DNA of 64,000 nucleotides from Pseudomonas fulva (GTDB lineage: Bacteria; Pseudomonadota; Gammaproteobacteria; Pseudomonadales; Pseudomonadaceae): contig NZ_CP082928.1 in the NCBI RefSeq assembly GCF_023517795.1, positions 1,674,001 through 1,738,000 on the forward strand. Direction: 5' to 3'. The notes under the pieces were generated by a model. It was not told where the DNA came from, did not search any database, and worked only from the letters and a program-made list of their open reading frames with translations. This document shows, in pieces, positions 19,425 to 28,882 of the stretch. Numbering within the stretch: position 1 is the stretch's first letter; every line of letters begins with the position of its first letter. The position numbers and the translations under genes were made by a program.

Positions 19425-22400
19425 ATGTTCCATACCGTACTGATCGCCAACCGTGGCGAGATCGCCGTCCGCGCCATCCGCACCCTCAAGCGCCTGGGCG
19501 TGAAGAGCGTGGCGGTGTATTCCGACGCCGACCGCAACGCCCAGCATGTGCGTGATGCCGACGTGGCCGTGGCCCTGGGCGGCGACAAGGCTACCGACAG
19601 CTACCTGCGCATCGACAAGATTCTCGCCGCTGCGAAGGAAACCGGTGCCCAGGCGATCTATCCCGGTTATGGCTTCCTGTCGGAAAGCGCCGAGTTCGCC
19701 GAGGCCTGCGAGAACGCCGGCATCGCCTTCGTCGGCCCGACGCCTGCGCAGATCCGCGAATTCGGTCTCAAGCACCGCGCCCGTGAGCTGGCCGCCGAGG
19801 CCCAGGTGCCGATGGCGCCCGGCACCGCGCTGCTGCACAGCCTGGACGAAGCCCTGGCCGCAGCGGAGACCATCGGCTACCCGATCATGCTCAAGACCAC
19901 CGCCGGCGGCGGCGGTATCGGCCTGACCCGCTGCGCCGATGCCGTGGCCCTGGCCAGCGCCTATGACAGCGTCAAGCGCATGGGCGAGCAGTTCTTCAGC
20001 GATGCCGGCGTATTCATCGAGCGCTTCGTCGATCAGGCGCGGCACGTCGAAGTGCAGATCTTCGGTGACGGCAACGGCCGCGTGGCCGCCCTCGGCGAGC
20101 GCGACTGCTCGCTGCAGCGGCGCAACCAGAAGGTGGTCGAGGAAACCCCGGCGCCAAACCTGCCCCAGGCCACCCGTGAGCGCCTGCATGCTGCCGCCGT
20201 GCAACTCGGCGAGTCGGTGAATTACCGCAGCGCCGGCACCGTGGAGTTCATCTACGACGCCGCCCGCGACGACTTCTACTTTCTCGAAGTGAACACCCGC
20301 CTGCAGGTCGAGCACCCGGTGACCGAGATGGTCACCGGCCTCGACCTGATCGAATGCATGCTGCGCGTGGCGGCGGGCGACGAGCTGGACTGGGCCGCCC
20401 TGAACCGCGCCCCGCACGGCGCCGCCATCGAAGTGCGCATCTATGCCGAAGACCCGCTGAAGAACTTCCAGCCCAGCCCGGGTGTGCTGACCGACGTGTA
20501 CTTTCCGGATGACGTACGCGTCGACGGCTGGGTAAGCACCGGCAGCGAAGTGTCGGCCTTCTATGACCCGATGATCGCCAAGCTGATCGTCCATGCGCCG
20601 AGCCGCGACGAGGCTATCGCCAAGTTGCAGAAAGCCCTGGGCGAAACCCGCCTGCATGGCATCGCCAGCAACCTCGATTACCTGCGCCAGGTGGTGGCCG
20701 AACCGCGCTTCCACAGTGCGCAGATCTGGACGCGCCTGCTCGATACCTTCAGCTACACAGCCCGGATGGTCGAAGTGCTGGAGCCCGGCACCTACAGCAG
20801 CGTGCAGGATTTCCCCGGCCGCCTCGGCTACTGGGACATCGGCGTGCCGCCGTCCGGGCCGATGGACGATTACGCCTTCCGCCTGGCCAACCGCATCGTC
20901 GGCAACCACGAGAGTGCCGCTGGCCTGGAATTCACCTTGCAAGGCCCGAGCCTGCGTTTTCACAGCGACGCGCTGATCGCCCTCGCCGGCGCCGACTGCC
21001 CGGCCGAACTGGACGGCGAAGCCGTGCCCTACTGGGCGCCAATCGCCATCAAGGCCGGTCAGGTGCTCAAGCTCGGCCGCGCGCAAAGTGGCTGCCGCAC
21101 CTACCTGGCGGTGCGCGGCGGCTTCGATGTGCCGGTGTACCTGGGCAGCCGCTCGACCTTCGCCCTCGGCCAGTTCGGTGGCCATGCCGGGCGCACCCTG
21201 CGCACCGCCGACATGCTGGCCATCTCCCAGGATCTGCCGGCCTGCACCACGCCGGCGCCGGTCAGCGAGCCGCAGGCGCTGGATGCCAGCCTGATTCCCG
21301 CCTACGGCACCACCTGGAACATTGGCGTGCTCTACGGCCCCCACGGTGCGCCGGACTTCTTCACGCCTGAAGCCATCGAGCAGTTCTTCGCCGCCGACTG
21401 GCAGGTGCACTACAACTCCAACCGCCTGGGCGTGCGCCTTTCCGGGCCGAAGCCGAGCTGGACCCGCGCCGACGGCGGCGAGGCCGGGCTGCATCCGTCC
21501 AACGTGCATGACTGTGAATACGCCATCGGCGCCATCAACTTCACCGGCGACTTCCCGGTGATTCTCACCAAGGACGGCCCGAGCCTCGGCGGTTTCGTCT
21601 GCCCGGTGACCATCGCCAAGGCCGAGCTGTGGAAGGTCGGCCAGGTCAAGCCGGGCGATACCTTGCGTTTTCACCCGATCAGCTTCGAGCAGGCCCAGGC
21701 GCTGGAACAGGCGCAGCTGGCCAGCCTGCAGAGTCTCAGCGCGGTCAGCGCCGTGCAGTTACCGGCGCCGAGTCTGCAGCCGGGCGAAACGGTATCGGCC
21801 ACCATCCTCGCCGAGCTGCCGGCCGATGGCAGCCGCCCGCGCGCGGTCTATCGCCAGGCGGGCGATGCCTACATCCTGCTCGAATACGGCGATAACGTGC
21901 TCGACCTGGCCCTGCGCCTGCGCGTGCACCTGCTGATGGAAGCGCTCAAGGCCCAGCCGCTCGCCGGCCTGGAAGAACTGGCGCCCGGCGTGCGCTCCCT
22001 GCAGCTGCGTTACGACAGCCGCGTGCTGCATCAACAGGCGCTGCTCGATCATCTGCTGCGCCTGGAAGCCGATCTGGGCGACGTGGCAGACCTCAAGGTG
22101 CCGACCCGTATCGTCCACCTGCCGATGGCCTTCGAGGACAGCGCCACCCTGGCCGCCGTCACCCGTTACAGCGAAACCGTGCGCAGCCAGGCGCCGTGGC
22201 TGCCGAACAACGTCGACTTCATCCAGCGCGCCAATGGCCTGGCCAGCCGCGAGGACGTACGCGACATCCTGTTCGACGCCAGCTACCTGATTCTCGGCCT
22301 CGGTGACGTCTACCTCGACGCGCCCTGCGCCGTGCCCCTCGACCCGCGCCACCGCCTGCTCAGCTCCAAGTACAACCCGGCGCGCACCTACACCGCCGAA

Positions 22401-23051
22401 GGCACCGTGGGCATCGGCGGCATGTACATGTGCATCTACGGCATGGATTCGCCCGGCGGCTATCAGCTGGTAGGCCGCACCCTGCCGATCTGGAACAAGT
22501 TCGTGAAGAACGCCCAGTTCGAGGGCGGCCAGCCGTGGCTGCTGCACTTCTTCGACCAGGTGCGTTTCTACCCGGTCAGCGAAGCCGAACTGGATGAGTT
22601 CCGCGAGGCGTTCCGTGAAGGCCGGGCGCAGATAACAATCGAGCAGAGCACCTTCGATTTCGCCGAGTACCGGGGCTTTCTGGCCGACAACGCGGCAAGC
22701 ATCGACGCCTTCCAGCGCCAGCAGAAGCAGGCCTTCGACGCCGAAGTGCAGCTGTGGCGCGACGACGATGCCGACAGCCATACCGCGCCAGCGGCGGGCC
22801 TGGACGACGACGAAGCCATCGACGGCCACCTGGTCAGCGCCGACATGTGCGGCAGCGTCTGGAAGGTGCTGGTCGAGCCGGGCCAGTACGTCGAGGCCGG
22901 CGCCACGCTGCTGGTGGTCGAGGCGATGAAGATGGAGCTGGCAGTCACCGCCCCCCTGGCCGGCCTGGTCAAGGCCGTGCGCTGCCAGCCGGGCAAGGCG
23001 GTCAACCCGGGCGACGCGCTGCTGGTGCTCGAACCGGGCGAGGCGGCCTGA
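19425..23051 (+). CDS. uca: urea carboxylase
   Basis: Biotin enzyme that carboxylates urea to allophanate using ATP and bicarbonate. The 1208-residue chain holds a biotin carboxylase (about 1-447; ANRGEIAVRAIRTLKRLG, GGGGIGLTRC, EVNTRLQVEHPVTEM), an AHS2-type half (about 448-755; FPGRLGYWDIGVPPSGPMD), an AHS1-type half (about 805-1055) and a biotinyl domain with Lys1169 in VVEAMKMEL. The carboxyltransferase loop has Asp1008 in YGMDSPGGYQ, which I recall as the urea-type residue, with Asn in guanidine carboxylases. I chose ATG 19425 from the family start and GAGGGA upstream; the frame opens at 19335 inside the repeat. The regulator follows after one base. Confidence 0.94.
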   Translation: MFHTVLIANRGEIAVRAIRTLKRLGVKSVAVYSDADRNAQHVRDADVAVALGGDKATDSYLRIDKILAAAKETGAQAIYPGYGFLSESAEFAEACENAGIAFVGPTPAQIREFGLKHRARELAAEAQVPMAPGTALLHSLDEALAAAETIGYPIMLKTTAGGGGIGLTRCADAVALASAYDSVKRMGEQFFSDAGVFIERFVDQARHVEVQIFGDGNGRVAALGERDCSLQRRNQKVVEETPAPNLPQATRERLHAAAVQLGESVNYRSAGTVEFIYDAARDDFYFLEVNTRLQVEHPVTEMVTGLDLIECMLRVAAGDELDWAALNRAPHGAAIEVRIYAEDPLKNFQPSPGVLTDVYFPDDVRVDGWVSTGSEVSAFYDPMIAKLIVHAPSRDEAIAKLQKALGETRLHGIASNLDYLRQVVAEPRFHSAQIWTRLLDTFSYTARMVEVLEPGTYSSVQDFPGRLGYWDIGVPPSGPMDDYAFRLANRIVGNHESAAGLEFTLQGPSLRFHSDALIALAGADCPAELDGEAVPYWAPIAIKAGQVLKLGRAQSGCRTYLAVRGGFDVPVYLGSRSTFALGQFGGHAGRTLRTADMLAISQDLPACTTPAPVSEPQALDASLIPAYGTTWNIGVLYGPHGAPDFFTPEAIEQFFAADWQVHYNSNRLGVRLSGPKPSWTRADGGEAGLHPSNVHDCEYAIGAINFTGDFPVILTKDGPSLGGFVCPVTIAKAELWKVGQVKPGDTLRFHPISFEQAQALEQAQLASLQSLSAVSAVQLPAPSLQPGETVSATILAELPADGSRPRAVYRQAGDAYILLEYGDNVLDLALRLRVHLLMEALKAQPLAGLEELAPGVRSLQLRYDSRVLHQQALLDHLLRLEADLGDVADLKVPTRIVHLPMAFEDSATLAAVTRYSETVRSQAPWLPNNVDFIQRANGLASREDVRDILFDASYLILGLGDVYLDAPCAVPLDPRHRLLSSKYNPARTYTAEGTVGIGGMYMCIYGMDSPGGYQLVGRTLPIWNKFVKNAQFEGGQPWLLHFFDQVRFYPVSEAELDEFREAFREGRAQITIEQSTFDFAEYRGFLADNAASIDAFQRQQKQAFDAEVQLWRDDDADSHTAPAAGLDDDEAIDGHLVSADMCGSVWKVLVEPGQYVEAGATLLVVEAMKMELAVTAPLAGLVKAVRCQPGKAVNPGDALLVLEPGEAA

Positions 23052-23052
23052 G

Positions 23053-23775
23053 ATGCAACTGGTCGACCCGATCAAGCGCGGCCGGGAGCGCCCGGAGAAC
23101 CTCGCCGAGCGCATCTACGGGCAGCTCAAGGACGACATCTTCGAGTTTCGCCTGCTGCCCGGTGACCGCTTCAGCGAAGGCGAAGTCGCCGAGCGCATGG
23201 CAGCCAGCCGTACGCCGGTGCGCCAGGCGCTGTATCGGCTGGAGCGCGAGGGTTACCTGGAGGTGTATTTCCGCAGCGGCTGGCAGGTCAAGCCGTTCGA
23301 CTTCGCCCATTTCGAGGAGCTTTACGACGTGCGCATCGTCCTCGAACAGGCGGCGGTCAAGCGCCTGTGCGACCGCGAGGCGGAACAACCGCCCGCCCTG
23401 CTGGATGAGCTGAAAGGCATCTGGATGGTGGCGCCCGAACAGCGTCTGGAAGACGGCCGCGAAGTGTCACGGCTCGACGAGCGCTTCCACTGCCAGTTGG
23501 TGGAGGCCACCGGCAACCGCGAGATGGCCCGCCTGCACGGCGAGGTCAGCGAAAAGATCCGCATCATCCGCCGCCTGGATTTCACCCAGACGCCGCGGGT
23601 GGAAGCCACCTACGACGAACATGCACGGATTCTCGGCGCGATCCTGTCGCGCCGCTGCGAAGAGGCACAGCTGTTGCTGAAGACCCACATCGAGGTCAGC
23701 AAGGCGGAAGTGCGCAAGATCACCCTCCACATGCTGCACAGCGCCCGCCAGCGGGCCGTGCAGGCGCAGGGCTGA
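23053..23775 (+). CDS. GntR-family (FCD) transcriptional regulator
   Basis: A 240-residue regulator with a winged helix (about 15-75: EGEVAERMAASRTPVRQALYRLEREGYLEV) and an all-helical FCD ligand domain (about 90-230). DERFHCQLVEATGN and DEHARILGAILSR carry the residues that usually bind a metal in this domain. The start follows the carboxylase stop by one base, so it is translated with it. Its place between urea breakdown and urea import suggests it controls one or both; the ligand is unknown. No matching operator was identified. Confidence 0.85.
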   Translation: MQLVDPIKRGRERPENLAERIYGQLKDDIFEFRLLPGDRFSEGEVAERMAASRTPVRQALYRLEREGYLEVYFRSGWQVKPFDFAHFEELYDVRIVLEQAAVKRLCDREAEQPPALLDELKGIWMVAPEQRLEDGREVSRLDERFHCQLVEATGNREMARLHGEVSEKIRIIRRLDFTQTPRVEATYDEHARILGAILSRRCEEAQLLLKTHIEVSKAEVRKITLHMLHSARQRAVQAQG

Positions 23776-23834
23776 GCGATGTCCTTGACCAACTGCCAAC
23801 AACACATAACTCGTTAGTGAATGGAGATCGAACC

Positions 23835-25100
23835 ATGCAACGTCGCAGCCTGATCAAGGCCTTCACCCTTTCCGCATCCATCGCCGCCATGGGCCTGAGC
23901 TGGACCGTACAGGCCGCCGAGACCATCAAGGTCGGAATCCTGCACTCGCTGTCCGGCACCATGGCCATTTCGGAAACCTCGCTGAAAGACATGGCGCTGA
24001 TGACCATCGACGAGATCAACGCCAAGGGCGGTGTGCTCGGCAAGAAGCTAGAGCCGGTGGTGGTCGACCCGGCGTCGAACTGGCCGCTGTTCGCCGAGCG
24101 CGGACGCCAGCTGCTGACCCAGGACAAGGTCGCGGTGACCTTCGGCTGCTGGACCAGCGTGTCGCGTAAATCGGTACTGCCGGTCTACGAGGAACTCAAC
24201 GGCCTGCTGTTCTACCCCGTGCAGTACGAAGGCGAAGAGATGTCGCCGAACGTGTTCTACACCGGTGCCGCGCCGAACCAGCAGGCGATTCCGGCGGTGG
24301 AATACCTGCTCAGCGAAGACGGTGGCGGCGCCAAGCGCTTCTTCCTGCTCGGCACCGACTACGTCTACCCGCGCACCACCAACAAGATCCTGCGCGCCTT
24401 CCTGCACAGCAAGGGCGTGCAGGACAAGGACATCGAAGAGGTCTACACGCCGTTCGGTCATAGCGACTACCAGACCATCGTTGCCAACATCAAGAAGTTC
24501 TCCGCCGGCGGCAAGACCGCGGTGGTGTCCACCGTCAACGGCGACTCCAACGTGCCGTTCTACAAGGAGTTGGCCAACCAGGGCATCGAAGCCACCGACG
24601 TACCGGTGGTGGCCTTCTCGGTCGGCGAGGAAGAGCTGCGCGGTATCGACACCAAGCCGCTGGTCGGCCACCTGGCGGCCTGGAACTACTTCCAGTCCGT
24701 GGAGAACCCGGTCAACGAGAAATTCGTCGCCGACTGGAAGGCCTACGCCAAGGCCAAGAAGCTGCCGAACGCCGACACCGTGGTGACCAACGACCCGATG
24801 GAAGCCACGTACGTGGGCATCCACATGTGGGCCCAGGCCGTCGAGAAAGCCGGCACCACCGACGTCGACAAGGTGCGCGCCGCCATGGCCGGCCAGGAGT
24901 TCGCCGCACCGAGCGGCTTCACCCTGAAGATGGACGAGAAGAATCATCACTTGCACAAGCCGGTGATGATCGGCGAGGTCCAGGACGACGGTCAGTTCTC
25001 GGTGGTCTGGGAAACCGAAGGGCCGATCCGCGCCCAGCCGTGGAGCCCGTACATCGAAGGCAACGACAAGAAGGGCGATACCCCGGTGAAGTCGAACTGA
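23835..25100 (+). CDS. urtA: urea ABC transporter substrate-binding protein UrtA
   Basis: Periplasmic receptor of the high-affinity urea importer. The 421-residue precursor starts with a twin-arginine-like export signal (MQRRSLIKAFTLSASIAAMG) ending near AAE, followed by IKVGILHSLSGTMAISETSLKD and the UrtA-typical TFGCWTSVSRKSVLPVYEEL, NGLLFYPVQYEGEE and VNGDSNVPFYKEL. I chose ATG 23835, with GGAG 8 bases upstream, over a frame start at 23817. It is the first of urtABCDE and lies 59 bases after the regulator. Confidence 0.95.
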   Translation: MQRRSLIKAFTLSASIAAMGLSWTVQAAETIKVGILHSLSGTMAISETSLKDMALMTIDEINAKGGVLGKKLEPVVVDPASNWPLFAERGRQLLTQDKVAVTFGCWTSVSRKSVLPVYEELNGLLFYPVQYEGEEMSPNVFYTGAAPNQQAIPAVEYLLSEDGGGAKRFFLLGTDYVYPRTTNKILRAFLHSKGVQDKDIEEVYTPFGHSDYQTIVANIKKFSAGGKTAVVSTVNGDSNVPFYKELANQGIEATDVPVVAFSVGEEELRGIDTKPLVGHLAAWNYFQSVENPVNEKFVADWKAYAKAKKLPNADTVVTNDPMEATYVGIHMWAQAVEKAGTTDVDKVRAAMAGQEFAAPSGFTLKMDEKNHHLHKPVMIGEVQDDGQFSVVWETEGPIRAQPWSPYIEGNDKKGDTPVKSN

Positions 25101-25185
25101 TCCGAGCCGCCGCGCAGGCGCCGGAGGACAAGTCGTCCTTCGGCTCCGCCGCTCCCGTCAGCGACGGGATACCAAGGACACGCCC

Positions 25186-26757
25186 ATGCCTTATGCCTTT
25201 GCCCGAATTCTCCTGAGCCTGCTGCTCCTGCTGCCGTTTGCCGCCCAGGCCGGCGAAGCCGACGATTTCGTCGCCGCCAGCGCCACGCAGCAAGCCAAGC
25301 TGCTGGAAAGCTGGGCCGCCATGCCCGACCTGAAACGCCAGCCGCTGCTCGATGCTCTGCAGCAGGGCCGTGTGGCCGCCGACGGCGACAAGCGCGCCTT
25401 CGTCGAAACCGACGCCGGCTACCGCGCCGCCGAAGGCGATGCCGAGCCGCAAGGCACGCCGCGCAAACTGCGCCTGAACAATCGCCTGCGTGGGCTGATC
25501 GCCAACGCCCAGGCCAGCCATGGGCTGCTCGCCGAGGATGCAGCGGTGCGCCTGAGCGCCGCCCGGCAATTGCAGAAGAGCGCTCAGCCGGCGCAACTGC
25601 CGCTGCTTGCCCAGGCGCAGGCCAGGGAAGACGACGACGCCGTACGCGACGCCCTGACCCTTGCCCTGGCCAACCTGCAACTGGTCGACGCCAACCCGGC
25701 GGTGCGCCTGGCGGCCGTGCGCCTGCTCGGCGAAACCGGCGAGCCGCTGGCCCGCACCCGCCTGGAAAACCTGCTGGAACCCGGCGTGGAGAGCGACGCC
25801 GGGGTGCGTACCGCCGCGGAGACCAGCCTCGCCCAGGTCAAGCGCAAGCTGCTGATCGGCGAGCTGCTCGGCCAGGCATTCAGCGGCATGAGCCTGGGCT
25901 CGATCCTGCTGCTCGCCGCCCTCGGCCTGGCCATCACCTTCGGCCTGCTGGGGGTGATCAACATGGCCCACGGCGAGATGCTGATGCTCGGCGCCTATTC
26001 CACCTACATGGTGCAGATCCTCTTCCAGCGCTTCGCTCCCGAGGCCCTGGCGCTGTACCCGCTGGTGGCCCTGCCGGTGGCCTTCTGCGTGACCGCGGTG
26101 ATCGGCATGGCCCTGGAGCGCACGGTGATTCGCCACCTCTACGGCCGCCCGCTGGAAACCCTGCTGGCCACCTGGGGCATCAGCCTGATCCTGATCCAGC
26201 TGGTGCGCGTGCTGTTCGGCGCGCAGAACGTCGAGGTGGCCAACCCCTACTGGCTGTCCGGGGGCATCCAGGTGCTGCCCAACCTGGTGCTGCCGTACAA
26301 CCGCATCGTGATCATCGGCTTCGCCCTGGCGGTGGTGGTGCTGACCTGGCTGCTGCTCAACAAGACGCGCCTGGGCTTGAACGTCAGAGCGGTGACGCAG
26401 AACCGCAATATGGCCGCCTGCTGCGGCGTGCCCACCGGCCGCGTGGACATGCTGGCCTTCGGGCTCGGCTCGGGCATCGCCGGTCTCGGCGGCGTGGCGC
26501 TGAGCCAGATCGGCAACGTCGGCCCGGACCTCGGCCAGAGCTACATCATCGATTCCTTCCTGGTGGTGGTACTCGGCGGCGTCGGCCAGTTGGCCGGTAG
26601 CGTCATGGCAGCCTTCGGCTTAGGCATCGCCAACAAGATCCTCGAACCGCAGATCGGCGCCGTGCTCGGCAAGATCCTCATCCTCGCGCTGATCATTCTG
26701 TTCATCCAGAAACGTCCGCAGGGTCTGTTCGCCTTGAAAGGGAGGGTGATCGATTGA
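25186..26757 (+). CDS. urtB: urea ABC transporter permease UrtB
   Basis: Inner-membrane permease of 523 residues. It has a signal-like start, a periplasmic N-terminal extension (about 25-215) of helical repeats rich in LxxA patterns, and then a LivH-type permease domain (about 225-520) with NMAHGEMLMLGAYSTYMVQ and QNRNMAACCGVPTGRVDMLAFGLGSG. The long N-terminal extension is normal for UrtB and separates it from branched amino acid permeases. It lies 85 bases after urtA; a REP-like element follows before urtC. Confidence 0.94.
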   Translation: MPYAFARILLSLLLLLPFAAQAGEADDFVAASATQQAKLLESWAAMPDLKRQPLLDALQQGRVAADGDKRAFVETDAGYRAAEGDAEPQGTPRKLRLNNRLRGLIANAQASHGLLAEDAAVRLSAARQLQKSAQPAQLPLLAQAQAREDDDAVRDALTLALANLQLVDANPAVRLAAVRLLGETGEPLARTRLENLLEPGVESDAGVRTAAETSLAQVKRKLLIGELLGQAFSGMSLGSILLLAALGLAITFGLLGVINMAHGEMLMLGAYSTYMVQILFQRFAPEALALYPLVALPVAFCVTAVIGMALERTVIRHLYGRPLETLLATWGISLILIQLVRVLFGAQNVEVANPYWLSGGIQVLPNLVLPYNRIVIIGFALAVVVLTWLLLNKTRLGLNVRAVTQNRNMAACCGVPTGRVDMLAFGLGSGIAGLGGVALSQIGNVGPDLGQSYIIDSFLVVVLGGVGQLAGSVMAAFGLGIANKILEPQIGAVLGKILILALIILFIQKRPQGLFALKGRVID

Positions 26758-26777
26758 ACACCATGATCTTCTGCACC

Positions 26778-26841
26778 GTGGGAGCTGGCCATGCCAGCGA
26801 CTGCCTCCCCACCCTCCTTCGCGCGCATGGCGCGCTCCCAC
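26778..26841. repeat. REP-like element between urtB and urtC
   Basis: Imperfect 21-base arms (GTGGGAGCTGGCCATGCCAGC at the left; its partner ends at 26841) enclose a loop of about 22 bases. It belongs to the same GTGGGAGC...GCCATGC family as the copy at 17177-17282. It lies inside the operon, ending 25 bases before urtC. Confidence 0.75.
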
Positions 26842-26866
26842 AGATTGGTTCATGGGGGATCGTGCA

Positions 26867-27955
26867 ATGAACGCCGCCAACCAAACGCTATTGGCCCGCG
26901 CCAGCCACAAGCTCGGCCCGCAGATGTCCATGGCCGTCGGCCTGCTGGTACTCGCCGTGCTGCTCGCCATGCCCGTGCTGCACCTGCTGCCCGCCGACCA
27001 CGCGCTGCACGTGTCGGCCTACAGCCTGACCCTGGTCGGCAAGATCCTCTGCTACTGCATCGTCGCCCTGGCCCTCGATCTGGTCTGGGGTTATGCCGGC
27101 CTGCTGTCCCTCGGCCACGGCCTGTTCTTCGCCCTCGGCGGCTATGCCATGGGCATGTACCTGATGCGCGAGGCCGCGGGCGACGGCCTGCCGGCGTTCA
27201 TGGGCTTCCTGGCCTGGAGCGAGCTGCCCTGGTACTGGTACGGCACCGACAATTTCCTCTGGGCCCTGTGCCTGGTGGTGCTGGCGCCTGGCCTGCTGGC
27301 GCTGGTATTCGGTTTCTTCGCCTTCCGCTCGCGGATCAAGGGCGTGTATTTCTCGATCATGACCCAGGCGCTGACCTTCGCCGGCATGCTGCTGTTCTTT
27401 CGCAACGAGACCGGTTTCGGCGGCAACAACGGCTTCACCAACTTCCGCAGCATCCTCGGCTTCGAGATCACCGCGGCGAACACCCGCGCCACACTGTTCT
27501 CGCTCACCGTGCTGCTGCTGGTCGGCAGCCTGTACCTGGGCTGGCGCCTGGCGCGCAGCAAGTTCGGCCGGGTGCTCACCGCCCTGCGCGACGCCGAGAA
27601 CCGCCTGATGTTCTGCGGCTACGATCCACGCGGCTACAAGCTGTTCATCTGGGTGCTGTCCGCCGTGCTGTGCGGCCTGGCCGGTGCGCTGTACGTGCCC
27701 CAGGTGGGCATCATCAACCCCAGCGAAATGGCCCCGACGCAATCCATCGAAGCCGCCGTGTGGGTGGCCCTCGGCGGGCGCGGCACGCTGATCGGCCCGC
27801 TGCTCGGCGCCGGCCTGGTCAATGGCATGAAGAGCTGGTTTACCGTGGTCTTTCCCGAGTACTGGCTGTTCGCCCTCGGCGCGCTGTTCATCGTGGTCAC
27901 CCTGTTCCTGCCCAAGGGCGTCATCGGCCTGCTCAAACGAGGGGACAAGTCATGA
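26867..27955 (+). CDS. urtC: urea ABC transporter permease UrtC
   Basis: Second permease, 362 residues, LivM-type, with about nine hydrophobic helices. Family marks are YSLTLVGKILCYCIVALALDLVWGYAGLLSLGHGLFFALGGYAMGMYLM, FFRNETGFGGNNGFTNF and the cytoplasmic-loop motif ALRDAENRLMFCGYDPRGYK that contacts the ATPases. I chose ATG 26867 with GGGGGA 7 bases upstream; an in-frame ATG at 26852 would add five residues. Its stop overlaps the urtD start (ATGA). Confidence 0.94.
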   Translation: MNAANQTLLARASHKLGPQMSMAVGLLVLAVLLAMPVLHLLPADHALHVSAYSLTLVGKILCYCIVALALDLVWGYAGLLSLGHGLFFALGGYAMGMYLMREAAGDGLPAFMGFLAWSELPWYWYGTDNFLWALCLVVLAPGLLALVFGFFAFRSRIKGVYFSIMTQALTFAGMLLFFRNETGFGGNNGFTNFRSILGFEITAANTRATLFSLTVLLLVGSLYLGWRLARSKFGRVLTALRDAENRLMFCGYDPRGYKLFIWVLSAVLCGLAGALYVPQVGIINPSEMAPTQSIEAAVWVALGGRGTLIGPLLGAGLVNGMKSWFTVVFPEYWLFALGALFIVVTLFLPKGVIGLLKRGDKS

Positions 27956-28791
27956 GAAGCGCACCGATTCCCGAAATGCTCATTGATCCGGCAGGCAGCA
28001 GCCGCGATGCCATCGGCCTGGGCCAGAGTGCGGGCAGTGGCCTGAACACGCGCCACGGCACCATCCTGACCCTGGAAGATATCAACGTCGCCTTCGACGG
28101 CTTCAAGGCGCTGACCGACCTGACCCTGTACATCGGCGTCGGCGAGCTGCGCTGCATCATCGGCCCCAACGGTGCCGGCAAGACCACCCTGATGGACGTG
28201 ATCACCGGCAAGACCCGGCCCAACAGCGGCGTCGCCTTCTTTGGCGAAACCTTCGACCTGACCCAGATGAGCGAGGTCGAGATCGCCCAGGCCGGCATCG
28301 GCCGCAAGTTCCAGAAGCCGACGGTGTTCGAGGCCCTGAGCGTGTTCGAGAACCTCGAACTGGCGCAGAAGACCGACAAATCGGTATGGGCCAGCCTGCG
28401 CGCCACACTCAGCGGCGAGCAGCGCGACCGTATCGACGAGGTGCTGGCCACCATTCGCCTCGATGCCTCGCGGCAGCGCCCGGCCGGTCTCTTGTCCCAC
28501 GGCCAGAAGCAGTTCCTGGAGATCGGCATGCTGCTTATGCAGGACCCGCAGTTGCTGCTGCTCGATGAGCCGGTGGCGGGCATGACCGACGCGGAAACCG
28601 AATTCACCGCCGAGCTGTTCAAGTCCCTGGCGCGCAAGCACTCGCTGATGGTGGTCGAGCATGACATGGGCTTCGTTGGCAGCATCGCCGACCACGTCAC
28701 CGTGCTGCACCAGGGTCGCGTACTGGCCGAAGGCTCGCTCGACGCCGTGCAGGCCAACGAGCGAGTGATCGAGGTTTATCTAGGCCGCTAG
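27952..28791 (+). CDS. urtD: urea ABC transporter ATP-binding protein UrtD
   Basis: A 279-residue ATPase of the LivG type. After a family-typical N-terminal tail of about 40 residues come Walker A IIGPNGAGKTTLMD, the signature LLSHGQKQFLEIGM (degenerate LSxGQ with His instead of Gly, as usual in this family), Walker B LLLLDEPVAGM and the switch histidine in MVVEHDMGFVG. The start at 27952 overlaps the urtC stop by 4 bases; an open in-frame stretch upstream is urtC in another frame. A small hairpin lies between it and urtE. Confidence 0.95.
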   Translation: MRSAPIPEMLIDPAGSSRDAIGLGQSAGSGLNTRHGTILTLEDINVAFDGFKALTDLTLYIGVGELRCIIGPNGAGKTTLMDVITGKTRPNSGVAFFGETFDLTQMSEVEIAQAGIGRKFQKPTVFEALSVFENLELAQKTDKSVWASLRATLSGEQRDRIDEVLATIRLDASRQRPAGLLSHGQKQFLEIGMLLMQDPQLLLLDEPVAGMTDAETEFTAELFKSLARKHSLMVVEHDMGFVGSIADHVTVLHQGRVLAEGSLDAVQANERVIEVYLGR

Positions 28792-28847
28792 GAATTCGTG
28801 GGAGGGGCCGGGCGGCGATCCGATTAGCCCCGCTCTCAAAATCGATG

Positions 28848-28870
28848 GTGCCCACGCAGAGCGCGGGCAC
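28848..28870. repeat. Small hairpin between urtD and urtE
   Basis: Ten-base arms (28848-28857 and 28861-28870) with one mismatch and a 3-base loop, ending 12 bases before the urtE start. A degenerate GTGGGAGGGGCC start at 28799 may be the rest of an older REP-type insert. Confidence 0.55.
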
Positions 28871-28882
28871 GAGAGGTACACC

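Noticed and set aside
19362..21674. A 770-residue open frame on the minus strand opposite the urea carboxylase
   Set aside because: It mirrors the carboxylase codons, shows the Ala/Gly/Val/His/Gln-rich make-up of antisense frames in GC-rich DNA and has no recognisable domain.
26791..27951. Long in-frame upstream extension of urtD
   Set aside because: It is urtC read in another frame; the ATG at 27952 overlaps the urtC stop and fits the UrtD start.
28799..28830. A further full REP copy after urtD
   Set aside because: Only the GTGGGAG start is visible; no matching right arm is found.
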